Source: an uncultured Desulfobacter sp. (GTDB lineage Bacteria; Desulfobacterota; Desulfobacteria; Desulfobacterales; Desulfobacteraceae). Taken from it: a stretch of DNA of 64,000 nt. Made by a program: the position numbers and the translations under genes. The notes beneath the pieces were generated by a model. The model searched no databases, was not told the origin of the DNA, and worked only from the letters and a program-made list of their open reading frames with translations. The DNA lies in the NCBI RefSeq assembly GCF_963664415.1, contig NZ_OY761440.1, forward strand, positions 620,001 through 684,000, in the 5' to 3' direction. This document shows, piece after piece, positions 25,458 through 34,204 of the stretch. The first letter of the stretch is position 1. Each line of letters opens with the position of its first letter.

Positions 25458-26020
25458 ACGCATCCTTGTAGTCTGTCGGATTTCCGCAAAAATATAAGTG
25501 CTGTTCTTGAGTATTTTTTTTCCAGGTATTTGTCAAGGCTGTTTACAGGATAGTTGAGGCTTTCTTTGACAGACTGTTCCACAATGACAATTGCACCGGG
25601 TGTAAGGAGGTCAAAAAACCCTGGTTTTCCAAGCACCTGTTCGGGATACCCTTTATTGTAAGGCGGATCCATAAAAATCAAATCAAAGGGTTGATTAAAT
25701 ACCGATAAAGACGCATTGATAAGATTATGATTGATAATCCGGGCAGAATCGGCCATCCGGCACAGCTCAACGTTGCGCTTGATTACATCGCAGGAAGACC
25801 TGGCCGCATCCACAAAGACAGCGAACTGCGCCCCACGGCTCAACGCTTCAAGCCCGAAGGCCCCGGTACCGGCAAACATATCAAGAACTCTTTTCTCCCG
25901 GATACCCGGGCCAAGGATATTAAACAAAGCCTCTCTGACCCGGTCCGAGGTTGGCCGGATGTCCTTTCCCTCAATCTGAACCAATTTCCTGCCCCGGCAG
26001 GTACCGCTGATAATACGCAT
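25454..26020 (-). CDS. rsmD: 16S rRNA (guanine966-N2)-methyltransferase
   Basis: 188 residues with the family start MRIISGTCRGRKL, TSDRVREALFNIL, SAM motif VLDMFAGTGAFGLEALSRGA and catalytic DPPY in LIFMDPPYNKGYP. It methylates G966 in 16S rRNA during 30S assembly. It overlaps coaD by four bases (ATGA), the usual rsmD-coaD pairing, and its ATG overlaps the last base of the NtrX stop, so NtrX-rsmD-coaD are translated from one message. Confidence 0.95.
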   Translation of the reverse strand: MRIISGTCRGRKLVQIEGKDIRPTSDRVREALFNILGPGIREKRVLDMFAGTGAFGLEALSRGAQFAVFVDAARSSCDVIKRNVELCRMADSARIINHNLINASLSVFNQPFDLIFMDPPYNKGYPEQVLGKPGFFDLLTPGAIVIVEQSVKESLNYPVNSLDKYLEKKYSRTALIFLRKSDRLQGCV

Positions 26021-27378
26021 CAGTTTTCAGACATTCTTTTTTTTACAAAGTCCAGACTTTTACCCATCAGTTTTGCCGCAGCCTCAAGATCCCCGTTCAT
26101 CTGATCCACCCTGAAGCGGACAAACTCAGTTTCAAAGACTTCTTTTGCCCGGTCCAGTTTTTCCAGACTAAAAATCCGGGCAGGCGCTTCACCCGTTTCA
26201 GGCACTGCCCTTATGTCAGGATTATAAGGCGCAGGAATTTCATTTTTCCCAATGACATCGCCTTCCACCATAATGGATAAGCGCTCCATCAAATTTTTAA
26301 GCTCCCGGACATTACCCTTCCAATGCCATTGTTTTAAAATGTCAATGGCCTCTTTAGACAATGTTTTTTTAGGGGCAGATAATTTTTCAGCCAAATGACC
26401 TAAGAAACAATCCACCAACAAAGGCAGATCCTCAATCCTTTCCCTTAACGCCGGCACATGGATCGGTATAACATTAAGTCTGAAAAACAAGTCTTCCCTA
26501 AATCGGCCTTCTTTGATTTCTACATCAAGATCTTTGTTTGATGACGTGATCACCCGCACATCCATGTGCAGGGTACGACTGGAACCAATGCGCTGGAAGG
26601 TTTTGGATTCCAAAGCCCGCAGCATTTTAGCCTGGGTACTGATATCCATATCCCCTATTTCATCCAAAAACAGGGTTCCGCCGGCAGCCAGTTCAAACTT
26701 ACCTCTATTTTTTGCCGCGGCACCTTCAAAAGCCCCTTTCTCATGGCCGAACAGTTCAGATTCCAGGTGCTCTTCGGGAATTGCCGCACAGTTGATAATG
26801 ATAAAAGGCCCTTCGGGACGTTTACTGAACTGATGAATGGTACGCGCCACCATCTCCTTGCCCGTACCGTTTTCACCTGTGATCAAAATAGAGGTATCGG
26901 TAGGGGCTGCGGACATAATTTCGCCATAAAGTTTCTGGACCGACGGACTTGTGCCGGTAATGGAATTTTTTTCAATCGCTTTTTTTCGAAGGTACCGGTT
27001 CTCTTCTTCAAGTTTTCTGAAATTCAGGGCGTTGTTGATGGTAAGTATCACCTTGTCAATGGATAAAGGTTTTTCCAAAAAGTCAAACGCGCCGGATTTG
27101 GTGGCATCCACGGCAGACTCAATGGAACCGTGGCCTGTAATCATAACCACCGGCAGACTGGGATGGTGCTGTTTGATCTCTTTTAGGGTGTCAATCCCGT
27201 CCATCCCAGGCATCCAGATATCCAGCAGCACAATGTCCGGGGAGTGGGAGTCAATTTTTTTTAAGGCTTCGTATCCGTTGAATGCATGAATCACTTCGAA
27301 TCCGTCATCGGAAAGAATGCCTTCCAGAGAATCAATAATGGTGGATTCGTCATCAACAATCAAAACTGCCGGGTACAT
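26020..27378 (-). CDS. NtrX-like response regulator with altered GAFTGA loop (GAFEGA)
   Basis: 452 residues. Receiver domain with phosphoacceptor D53 and Lys in LEKPLS. AAA+ sigma54-interaction domain with Walker A GENGTGKE, Walker B GGTLFLDEIGD and arginine-finger region GRFREDLFFRLNVIP. The sigma54-contacting loop reads GAFEGA (about residues 214-219) instead of GAFTGA; the loop Thr is important for sigma54 remodelling in well-studied activators. The C-terminal DNA-binding helix region is short (AAAKLMGKSLDFVKKRMSE). With NtrY just upstream it forms an NtrYX-like pair controlling nitrogen or envelope functions. It may have lost or changed sigma54 activation. Confidence 0.9.
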   Translation of the reverse strand: MYPAVLIVDDESTIIDSLEGILSDDGFEVIHAFNGYEALKKIDSHSPDIVLLDIWMPGMDGIDTLKEIKQHHPSLPVVMITGHGSIESAVDATKSGAFDFLEKPLSIDKVILTINNALNFRKLEEENRYLRKKAIEKNSITGTSPSVQKLYGEIMSAAPTDTSILITGENGTGKEMVARTIHQFSKRPEGPFIIINCAAIPEEHLESELFGHEKGAFEGAAAKNRGKFELAAGGTLFLDEIGDMDISTQAKMLRALESKTFQRIGSSRTLHMDVRVITSSNKDLDVEIKEGRFREDLFFRLNVIPIHVPALRERIEDLPLLVDCFLGHLAEKLSAPKKTLSKEAIDILKQWHWKGNVRELKNLMERLSIMVEGDVIGKNEIPAPYNPDIRAVPETGEAPARIFSLEKLDRAKEVFETEFVRFRVDQMNGDLEAAAKLMGKSLDFVKKRMSEN

Positions 27379-27404
27379 AGTTTACTATCCTTCCTTTGTA
27401 TATT

Positions 27405-27520
27405 CTGTATTTGAACGGCTCGTAAGAGGAGCGCAACTCACATAGTCACCCACTTGCACCTTGCATCAGGCCAACTTTGCAGGCATGTGCCTCTCTGACG
27501 AGCCGTCCAGACACGGGATT
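27405..27520. repeat. Dispersed large palindrome, family A copy 3 (short form)
   Basis: Arms GAACGGCTCGTAAGAGG and, inverted, GGACGGCTCGTCAGAGAGG enclose CACCCACTTGCACC-type sequence. The left arm matches the inverted right end of the copy at 54519-54661. It lies between ntrX and ntrY and may form a hairpin in their message. It lacks the AAATTTTTC core of the other copies. Confidence 0.7.
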
Positions 27521-27558
27521 CTACTCAAACACTACCTGCCGCTCAAAAGACTTTTATA

Positions 27559-29790
27559 TTAAGTTTCTTCGGCAGGCAATTCAATGATAAACTTGGCGCC
27601 ATTGGGCTGATTATCCTGCACCCGGATCACACCGTTATGATCTGAAATAATGGAATTTACAATGGCAAGCCCAAGTCCCATACCTGTTTTCTTGGTGGAA
27701 AAATAGGGTTCAAACAACTTGGTTTTTTCCTTGTCCGAAATACCTTTGCCATTGTCTGCTATTTCAATGCGTACAATTTTAAGAATGGGATCATAGGAGA
27801 GATCAATCACAATGGTGCCTTTTTTATTTATCGCGTAGACCGCATTATCAATGAGATTGATAAAGGCCTGCTTCATGTGCTGGTGATCCAGTTTCAAGGT
27901 GGGGATATTATCTTTGAACCGGGTCTGAATGTCCACCTGTTCCAATCCTTCTTTATACAAGGCAACGGTTTCAAAAATAATATTTTCAATGCGGGCCGAT
28001 GCAAAATTGGTATCCGGAAATTTGGCAAAGGTGGAAAACTGGTTCACCAAATTCCGGATCAGATCAACATGCTCCACAATGGTGTCGGCACAACCGGTGA
28101 AAACCTCATCATCAATGATTTTACCGTATTTGCGTTTAAGGCGCTGGGCAGACAGCTTAATGGGGGTTAACGGATTTTTCACCTCATGGGCAATGCGGCG
28201 GGCCACCTCCCGCCAGGCCACAAGCCGCTGGGCTTTTTCAAGTTCCGTCACATCATCAAAAACAAGTACTGCCCCCAAATTTTGGCCGGTATCGTCCTTG
28301 AGCGCGGTATAATTTAATGAAAAATGCTTGGGTGCGCCGGCCACGGAGGCAGATACGGGAATTTTGAAATGCCCCCCCCCCTCCTCGACCTGTTCAAATA
28401 TCTTATTGGCCAAAGAGAGGTATTCTCCTGTTAGAACTTTCCTGAAATTTTTGTTCAGAATATCATGGCTGTTCACATCCAGCATGGACTCGGCCGCTTT
28501 ATTCATAGTGGTGATAGTTCCCTCATTGTCCATAGAGACAACACCGGCAGAGATGTTTTTCAAAACGATTTCAATATACTGACGGCTTTTTTCCAGCTCG
28601 ACATTCTGCTGTTTAAGCATACTTTCGGACAAGGCGATTTGCCGGCGGCCGGACGCCAGCTGGCGGGTCATGGAGTTAAAACTTTCAATTAGGGTACCGA
28701 TCTCATCGTCGGTTTTAAAGTTAATCTGATACGTCATGTCACCGTCTATGATCCGCTGGGTGCCCTCGGCAAATTTCATAATGGGAATGGTGATGGACTT
28801 GGCAATCTGGAATCCAAACCACACTGCGCAAAACACAACAAGAAGCGCCACAATGGACAACATAATATAATAAGAGATCTGGGCCGGTCTCTTTGTCAAT
28901 TTAAGCTGGCGGTACTCTTCCACGCCTTTGAGAATGGATTTTAGGTTCTCAGACAGGTCCGGGGACATCAGGGTGGTGATCACAATAAATCCGTCGGCTT
29001 TGTTCGGCGATAGATTAAAGGGGATGGTGCAGACCGTACGTAAAAATTCCCCCTGTTCCATTGTCTGGTAAACGGTGTGACTGGCACTGCCGTCCGGGAT
29101 ACCCCTTAATTCCGTGGTGGTCAGCAACCCGAAATGCATATTCTCCAACTCGCTGGCCAAAGAGAGGCTGATCCGCTGGGCTCCTGGGGTATAGATCTCC
29201 ACCGCATGCCGGTTAAAAGCACGCTGGATCACTTGGGTATACCGGCTGAGTTTTTCCTGATTTTCTGCTTTGAGCAGGTCCCGGGAATGAATCTGAAACG
29301 CCCCTCTTTTGGCAAAAAAGGCATTTTTCTCTTCAATATAATCATACAGGGTCTGCCCCACAGCCAGCGACGCGTCAAGGGTCTGCTCCACAGGCGCGTT
29401 AAACCAGAATGCAATGGAGGTGGAAATAAATTGAATGGAAAAGAAAAAAAGTACGGTGGTGGGCAAAAGGGCCAGTACAATAAAGGCAACGGTCAAGCGG
29501 GTTTTTATTTTCGAACCCAGAATGTTATTTTTTCTCTCATAGTAAAGCTTGGCAAGATTTCTGAAAACCAGAAGTAGAAGGGTCAGCAGCAACAGCAAAT
29601 TGATGTTTATTAAAATGAACATCAACACAGTGGATGACAGGGGCAGCCCCGTGTCAAAGGGCGTGACACGGGTTTCAAGAACAGTCAGGATAACCACGGC
29701 CAGAAGAAGGCATAAAATAGCAACACCCTCTTTTTTTAGCCCGGACCGTTTTTGTCCTGTATCCTGTCGTTTCTGGATCATAGATGCCAT
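27559..29790 (-). CDS. NtrY-like membrane sensor histidine kinase
   Basis: 743 residues; ATG at 29790, or at 29781 where spacing to AGG is better. Three N-terminal membrane helices (about 22-42, 53-80, 97-120), an extracytoplasmic loop, a fourth helix (about 305-330), HAMP (about 330-382), PAS (about 400-500), HisKA with RIAHEVKNPLTPIKLS (His near 535), and HATPase with DNGKGIS and GMGLGLAIVNSI. This is the NtrY layout, next to its NtrX partner. The coding strand holds a run of ten G (28372-28381) in the PAS region encoding EGGGH, a possible slippage site. A family A repeat separates it from ntrX. Confidence 0.92.
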   Translation of the reverse strand: MASMIQKRQDTGQKRSGLKKEGVAILCLLLAVVILTVLETRVTPFDTGLPLSSTVLMFILININLLLLLTLLLLVFRNLAKLYYERKNNILGSKIKTRLTVAFIVLALLPTTVLFFFSIQFISTSIAFWFNAPVEQTLDASLAVGQTLYDYIEEKNAFFAKRGAFQIHSRDLLKAENQEKLSRYTQVIQRAFNRHAVEIYTPGAQRISLSLASELENMHFGLLTTTELRGIPDGSASHTVYQTMEQGEFLRTVCTIPFNLSPNKADGFIVITTLMSPDLSENLKSILKGVEEYRQLKLTKRPAQISYYIMLSIVALLVVFCAVWFGFQIAKSITIPIMKFAEGTQRIIDGDMTYQINFKTDDEIGTLIESFNSMTRQLASGRRQIALSESMLKQQNVELEKSRQYIEIVLKNISAGVVSMDNEGTITTMNKAAESMLDVNSHDILNKNFRKVLTGEYLSLANKIFEQVEEGGGHFKIPVSASVAGAPKHFSLNYTALKDDTGQNLGAVLVFDDVTELEKAQRLVAWREVARRIAHEVKNPLTPIKLSAQRLKRKYGKIIDDEVFTGCADTIVEHVDLIRNLVNQFSTFAKFPDTNFASARIENIIFETVALYKEGLEQVDIQTRFKDNIPTLKLDHQHMKQAFINLIDNAVYAINKKGTIVIDLSYDPILKIVRIEIADNGKGISDKEKTKLFEPYFSTKKTGMGLGLAIVNSIISDHNGVIRVQDNQPNGAKFIIELPAEET

Positions 29791-29807
29791 GCCTGTTCAG
29801 CTGATAG

Positions 29808-29912
29808 TTTATAATAAAGTCTGGGTAAGCTACTCAGATCGTTCTATCTTTGTTGTGGGCCGAGGCCTGGGTGTAGACAAGACCAACAAGGACGGCCCAT
29901 ATGGCCGTTAAT
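29808..29912 (-). repeat. Dispersed two-hairpin repeat, family B copy 3
   Basis: Reverse orientation. Reading the minus strand it starts TTAACGGCCATATGGGCC inside the stop of the DUF4390 gene. First-hairpin arms are TGGGCCG/CGGCCCA. After CCCACAACAAAG it ends like copy 4 (GATCTGA, GCTTACCCAG, CTTT), so copies 3 and 4 form a subfamily. Confidence 0.75.
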
Positions 29913-30501
29913 ACGTAAAATCAATCACATACCAGTCCGTTTCAAAGTCCCAGTAAGAGACAAAAAAGAACACATAGTGCAATGCCAGGGGCAACGTGAC
30001 CTTTTCAAGTTCAGCTTTCATCCGGATCCGGTATTTATCCCCTTTTATCAATCGGTTAAGGGATACCACCCTGAGGTTATCAACTTCGGACATCCAGGTC
30101 TTTGCCTCATCAAAAGATTTTGTGATCAACGCAGGCGCGTCCTTCCATTGGCAAACCACCGTGTATTCCTGTTTCATGGAATTATATTTTATTGTAGCAC
30201 AGGTTTTAATATCAGTGATTTTCGTGTCCAACAAACTGCTCGTCGTTTTAAATAAGGTTACATAAAAGGTAAACGAGGTGGGAATGCCATTCTCAATGGC
30301 CTGAATATTTTTTTCATTAAAGGCATTTTCTACTTTAAAATAAGCAAACAAATCGTCCCGTGTGTTGGCCAGCTTGATATTGGAAAGAATCGCATCGTCA
30401 TGGGCAAGCACGCTATCCGGGACAATAAAGAAAATAGGTGTGATAAAAAAAATAACTGCACATAAAAATTTTGAAAACGCACCTTTAATGGTCATTGGCA
30501 T
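29908..30501 (-). CDS. DUF4390 exported protein
   Basis: 197 residues from the ATG at 30501, 10 bases after the lpxC stop; a second ATG lies two codons later, and an open frame reaching 30555 would overlap lpxC and lacks a ribosome site. Signal sequence (AVIFFITPIFFIVPDSVLA) then a beta-rich domain with DDLFAYFKVENAFNEKNIQAIENGIPTSFTFYV in separate blocks, LIKGDKYRIRMKAEL and WDFETDWYVIDF, the pattern of DUF4390, which accompanies NtrY genes in proteobacteria. Function unknown. The order lpxC-DUF4390-NtrY-NtrX suggests an envelope-related role upstream of the NtrYX system. Confidence 0.8.
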   Translation of the reverse strand: MPMTIKGAFSKFLCAVIFFITPIFFIVPDSVLAHDDAILSNIKLANTRDDLFAYFKVENAFNEKNIQAIENGIPTSFTFYVTLFKTTSSLLDTKITDIKTCATIKYNSMKQEYTVVCQWKDAPALITKSFDEAKTWMSEVDNLRVVSLNRLIKGDKYRIRMKAELEKVTLPLALHYVFFFVSYWDFETDWYVIDFTY

Positions 30502-30511
30502 TGATATATAG

Positions 30512-31381
30512 TCAGCGCTTTGCAGGTCCTGTTTTCCAGGCCTGCTTTTCATCAAGAAATTTTTTGATAAACAGATGATTCAGGTGATGCCCGGACTTAT
30601 GGGTGATAATATGCCCCTGTATGGGCATCCCAAGAAGCGAAAAGTCTCCAAGGCAATCCAGGAGCTTGTGCCGGACAAATTCATCCGGATACCGCAGGCC
30701 TCCCTCATTCAAAATTTTATCATCATCAATCACAATGGCGTTGTCAAGGCTTCCACCCTTGCCAAGGCTGAATTTTTTCAATAATTCAAGATCTTTCACA
30801 AACCCAAAGGTTCTGGCCCCGCATATTTCTTCTTCAAAACTGTTTTTTGCCCTGTCATAGACGATTTCCTGCAAGCCGATAAGCGGATGATCAAACTCAA
30901 TGGTGCACGAAATCCTAAAACAGGGCTCCGGCTCCACCCGGACCCATTTATCTGCCTGGATGATTTCTATGGGTTCCTTCACAATAAAAAGCTGCCGGGG
31001 CATCTTCTGTTCCACCACACCCACGCTGGTAATCGCCCGGGTAAATGCCCTGGCGGATCCGTCCATGATGGGCATCTCATAATCATCAACCTCCACCAGA
31101 GCATTATCAATGCCAAGGCCTACAAAACTTGCCATCAAGTGCTCAATGGTAGAGACAATGGCACCATTGTGCCCGATGACCGTGGCAAGGCTGGTATCCA
31201 CCACCAGTTTAAAAAGCGCCGGGATATCAGAGGTTCCGGGAAGATCAAGGCGCCGGAATTTAATCCCGTGGTTTTCCTCGGCCGGACGGATGGTCAGGTT
31301 TGTCTTTTTACCCGAATGGACGCCCGTCCCCGAAAGCGTCACCTTTCCGGCGATGGTTTGCTGGTTATAAAAACTGTTCAT
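30512..31381 (-). CDS. lpxC: UDP-3-O-acyl-N-acetylglucosamine deacetylase
   Basis: 289 residues from the ATG at 31381 (GGAACGGAC upstream); the frame is open 21 codons earlier but the family begins near here (QQTIAGKVTLSGTGVHSG). Zn ligands are in STIEHLMA and in HKLLDCLGDFSLLG (His and Asp). The catalytic HKSGHHLNH is near the C-terminus. LpxC commits the cell to lipid A synthesis, so the organism makes lipopolysaccharide. It is the first gene of the run lpxC-DUF4390-NtrY-NtrX-rsmD-coaD. Confidence 0.95.
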   Translation of the reverse strand: MNSFYNQQTIAGKVTLSGTGVHSGKKTNLTIRPAEENHGIKFRRLDLPGTSDIPALFKLVVDTSLATVIGHNGAIVSTIEHLMASFVGLGIDNALVEVDDYEMPIMDGSARAFTRAITSVGVVEQKMPRQLFIVKEPIEIIQADKWVRVEPEPCFRISCTIEFDHPLIGLQEIVYDRAKNSFEEEICGARTFGFVKDLELLKKFSLGKGGSLDNAIVIDDDKILNEGGLRYPDEFVRHKLLDCLGDFSLLGMPIQGHIITHKSGHHLNHLFIKKFLDEKQAWKTGPAKR

Positions 31382-31562
31382 TGTCCGTTCCAAATTGTCT
31401 GAATACGATAAAACGTGGTATATATAGCTGATTTGAAAATACAAAGCAAAACAAATGAGAAAATTATTAGATTTGCAGCTCTTTGCTGATAATTAAATAT
31501 GATTTCAATGAATTAAGTTCCATTTTTTCTCACATTTGGAATTTTTTAAAACAGGACCTTTT

Positions 31563-33110
31563 ATGATTGCCAAAATGAAATCCTGCGCGGTAAACGGCTT
31601 TGAAGCCATGATTGTGGATGTTGAAATAGACATCACACTGGGTTTGCCGGTATTCAACATGGTGGGATTAGCTGAGACCGCGGTCCGGGAAAGCCGTGAC
31701 AGGGTCCGGTCTGCCCTGCAAAATGCCGGATATAAGTTCCCCATGGATAGAGTGGTGGTGAACCTGGCACCCGCGGATTTCAAAAAAGAGGGGACGGGCC
31801 TGGATCTGCCAGTGGCGCTTGGCATTCTTGGCGCTCAGGGGTTATTTGAGGCGTCGGCAGCTGCATCCTGGCTGTTTGCCGGCGAATTGTCCCTGGACGG
31901 GTATCTGCGGCCGGTCAAAGCGGCACTACCCTTTGCACTGGCCGCCCGGGACAATGGCTTTAAAGGTATCATCCTGCCCAAAGAAAACGGCACCCAAGCT
32001 GCGCTGGTTAAAGATATTGACGTCCTGGCCCCGGAGCATCTAACCCAGGTGGTCGATTTTCTGGCAGAAAAGGCAAACCTGATGCCCCTGGAACCGGACC
32101 TGTCCATGCTCCTGGAGACCGACGGCGAAGAAAGGGAAAACGATTTTTCCCATGTCCGGGGCCAGACCCATGTAAAACGGGCCATGGAGGTTGCGGCAGC
32201 AGGCCATCATCACATTTTACTAAACGGCCCGGCGGGTTCCGGGAAAAGTCTGATGGCAAAATGCCTGCCGGGAATTATGCCGAATCCGTCCTTTGAAGAG
32301 GCCATGGAAATCGCCAAGGTCTATTCGGTGGCAGGCGTTTCCCGGGAACCGGGGCAACCTTTGGGCGCACGGCCTTTTAGATCCCCCCACCATTCCATTT
32401 CCGATGCCGGACTTGTGGGCGGCGGCACAGTACCTAAGCCCGGTGAAATTACACTGTCCCATAACGGGGTACTGTTTCTGGATGAATTGCCTGAATTCCG
32501 GCGCAGCGTACTTGAGGTGCTGCGTCAGCCTATTGAGGAGGGCGTCATCACCCTGGCCCGGGCCAATGCCAAGGCCACCTATCCATGCCGGTTTATGCTG
32601 GCCGGCGCCATGAATCCCTGTCCCTGCGGCAATCTGACCAATCCGGACAGGGAGTGCACCTGCACACCGGCAAAAATTGAGCAGTACAAAAACAAAATCT
32701 CAGGTCCGCTCATGGACAGGATGGACATCCTCGTGGAGGTTCCCCGGTTGTCCTTTAATGAAATGACGGCAGACGGCCACCGGGAGGCGTCCCAAGCCAT
32801 CCGCAAGCGGGTGGAAAAGGCCCGGAACACCCAGGTCCGCCGATTTGAAAAAGCAGGGACAACGTGTTTTTCCAATGCAGACATGGGTCCAAAACTTTTG
32901 CAGCAATTTTGTCCTCTGGATACCCAAAGCCGCCGGGTGGTCGAGCAAGCCATGAAACAGTTCAATCTGTCCGGCCGGGCCTATGCCTCCATATTAAAAC
33001 TTGCCAGAACCATCGCCGATCTGGCAGACACCCCTGATATACTCAAACCCCATGTGCTTGAGGCCGTTCAGTACAAACGCCTGGACCAGAGTCGAGATGG
33101 CTTCAGCTGA
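31563..33110 (+). CDS. comM: YifB/ComM family Mg-chelatase-like AAA+ protein
   Basis: 515 residues from the ATG at 31563 (AGGA seven bases upstream). N-terminal Lon-type ChlI domain (MVGLAETAVRESRDRVRSAL). AAA+ core with Walker A NGPAGSGKSLMAK and Walker B GVLFLDELPEF. A zinc-like cluster MNPCPCGN with CTCTP, and the C-terminal SGRAYASILKLARTIADL. ComM homologues are hexameric helicases that extend branch migration during natural transformation or recombination. It diverges from lpxC. Confidence 0.93.
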   Translation: MIAKMKSCAVNGFEAMIVDVEIDITLGLPVFNMVGLAETAVRESRDRVRSALQNAGYKFPMDRVVVNLAPADFKKEGTGLDLPVALGILGAQGLFEASAAASWLFAGELSLDGYLRPVKAALPFALAARDNGFKGIILPKENGTQAALVKDIDVLAPEHLTQVVDFLAEKANLMPLEPDLSMLLETDGEERENDFSHVRGQTHVKRAMEVAAAGHHHILLNGPAGSGKSLMAKCLPGIMPNPSFEEAMEIAKVYSVAGVSREPGQPLGARPFRSPHHSISDAGLVGGGTVPKPGEITLSHNGVLFLDELPEFRRSVLEVLRQPIEEGVITLARANAKATYPCRFMLAGAMNPCPCGNLTNPDRECTCTPAKIEQYKNKISGPLMDRMDILVEVPRLSFNEMTADGHREASQAIRKRVEKARNTQVRRFEKAGTTCFSNADMGPKLLQQFCPLDTQSRRVVEQAMKQFNLSGRAYASILKLARTIADLADTPDILKPHVLEAVQYKRLDQSRDGFS

Positions 33111-33186
33111 TGCGCGTCCCAATGGTTTACATTTACAAATCAAGCCTTATAATAACCCGGCATAATTACTTTTGGGAATTAAAATA

Positions 33187-34110
33187 ATGATAAAAAAAGA
33201 TATATTTAACCATGACGTAAAAGCCCAGTTTCAAGCCTCGGCCAAAGAACGGATGTACCGGTTTGTCATGGCGGGTGACCAGATCAAAGGGGTGGTGGTG
33301 CATACCACCAGAATGATCAAGGAGATGCAGGCAAACCATAACCTGGGGCCTTTGGAGACCCTGGTTTTGGGGCAGGCATACATTGCAGCAGCGTTGATAA
33401 GTTCCCCCTTGAAAGGCCGGGACCGGATTGCAATGAATATCCAGTGTTCCGGCCCCATAAAAGGTCTTGATGTAGAGGCCAATGCATTCGGCGAAATCCG
33501 CGGATATTTAAAAGCAAATCCCATTGAGGTGGAAAATCCGGAAAAAATTAAACGGCTCTCCACACTTTACGGAGCGGGCTTTTTGTCTGTAACCAGGTAC
33601 ATAGATGACACAAAGCGACCCTATACCGGCCATATTGCCCTGGTCCACGGTTCCATTGCCGAAGATCTGGCGGAATACTTTCTGACCTCTGAACAGATTC
33701 CGTCCGGCTTTTGCCTGAGCGTGGCTTTTGATGAAAATGAAAACATTACCGGCGCAGGCGGTATATTTCTACAGGCTCTGCCCGGTGCCCAACCAGACAA
33801 CGTTGTCCGGGCCGAAAAAATGATCCATGAAATCGACAACTTAGGCCACCGTTTTGCCCAGAATCAAAGACCGGAGTCCATCATTGAGACCGGTTTTGCT
33901 GATCTGTCACCGCGATTTTTGGACAGTTCCCGGGTGGAATTTTACTGCCGCTGCTCCCAGGAACGTATGGCAGGCCACCTTAAAAACCTGCCCAAAGAAG
34001 ACCGTAAAGACATTCTGGCAAACGGTCCATTCCCATTGGAACTTCGATGCCATCATTGTAATTCCGTCTACCGTTTCAGTAAGGAGGAGTTAACCAGCGT
34101 TCTCAACTGA
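33187..34110 (+). CDS. hslO: Hsp33 redox-regulated chaperone
   Basis: 307 residues from ATG 33187 (a TTG five codons earlier is less likely). N-terminal RFVMAGDQIKGVVVHTT and the YIAAALISSPLKGRDRIAMNIQ block of Hsp33. The C-terminal redox switch carries the four Zn-binding cysteines as CRC and CHHC (YCRCSQERM, RCHHCNSVYRF). Oxidation releases Zn and activates holdase function. In an anaerobe this fits defence against oxygen exposure. It is 76 bases downstream of comM. Confidence 0.95.
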   Translation: MIKKDIFNHDVKAQFQASAKERMYRFVMAGDQIKGVVVHTTRMIKEMQANHNLGPLETLVLGQAYIAAALISSPLKGRDRIAMNIQCSGPIKGLDVEANAFGEIRGYLKANPIEVENPEKIKRLSTLYGAGFLSVTRYIDDTKRPYTGHIALVHGSIAEDLAEYFLTSEQIPSGFCLSVAFDENENITGAGGIFLQALPGAQPDNVVRAEKMIHEIDNLGHRFAQNQRPESIIETGFADLSPRFLDSSRVEFYCRCSQERMAGHLKNLPKEDRKDILANGPFPLELRCHHCNSVYRFSKEELTSVLN

Positions 34111-34128
34111 AAACAACCGCATTTTTAT

Positions 34129-34204
34129 AACCACGGAATACACAGAAAACACTGAAAATGAAAAAGCAGGCTTATTTCCGTGTCATTCCGTGTTTTCCGT
34201 GGTT
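34129..34204. repeat. CCACGGAA-type inverted repeat between convergent genes
   Basis: AACCACGGAATACACAGAAAACAC (read in two halves, 34129-34152) is mirrored by GTGTTTTCCGTGGTT (34190-34204) and CCGTGTCATTCCGTG. It is a degenerate ACACGGAA-type repeat known in many genomes. It can act as a bidirectional transcription end for hslO and the HD gene, and it encodes the last 11 residues of the HD protein. Confidence 0.65.

Noticed and set aside
30502..30555. Upstream extension of the DUF4390 gene to 30555
   Set aside because: It would overlap lpxC by about 40 bases, has no ribosome site, and places a hydrophilic leader before the signal peptide.
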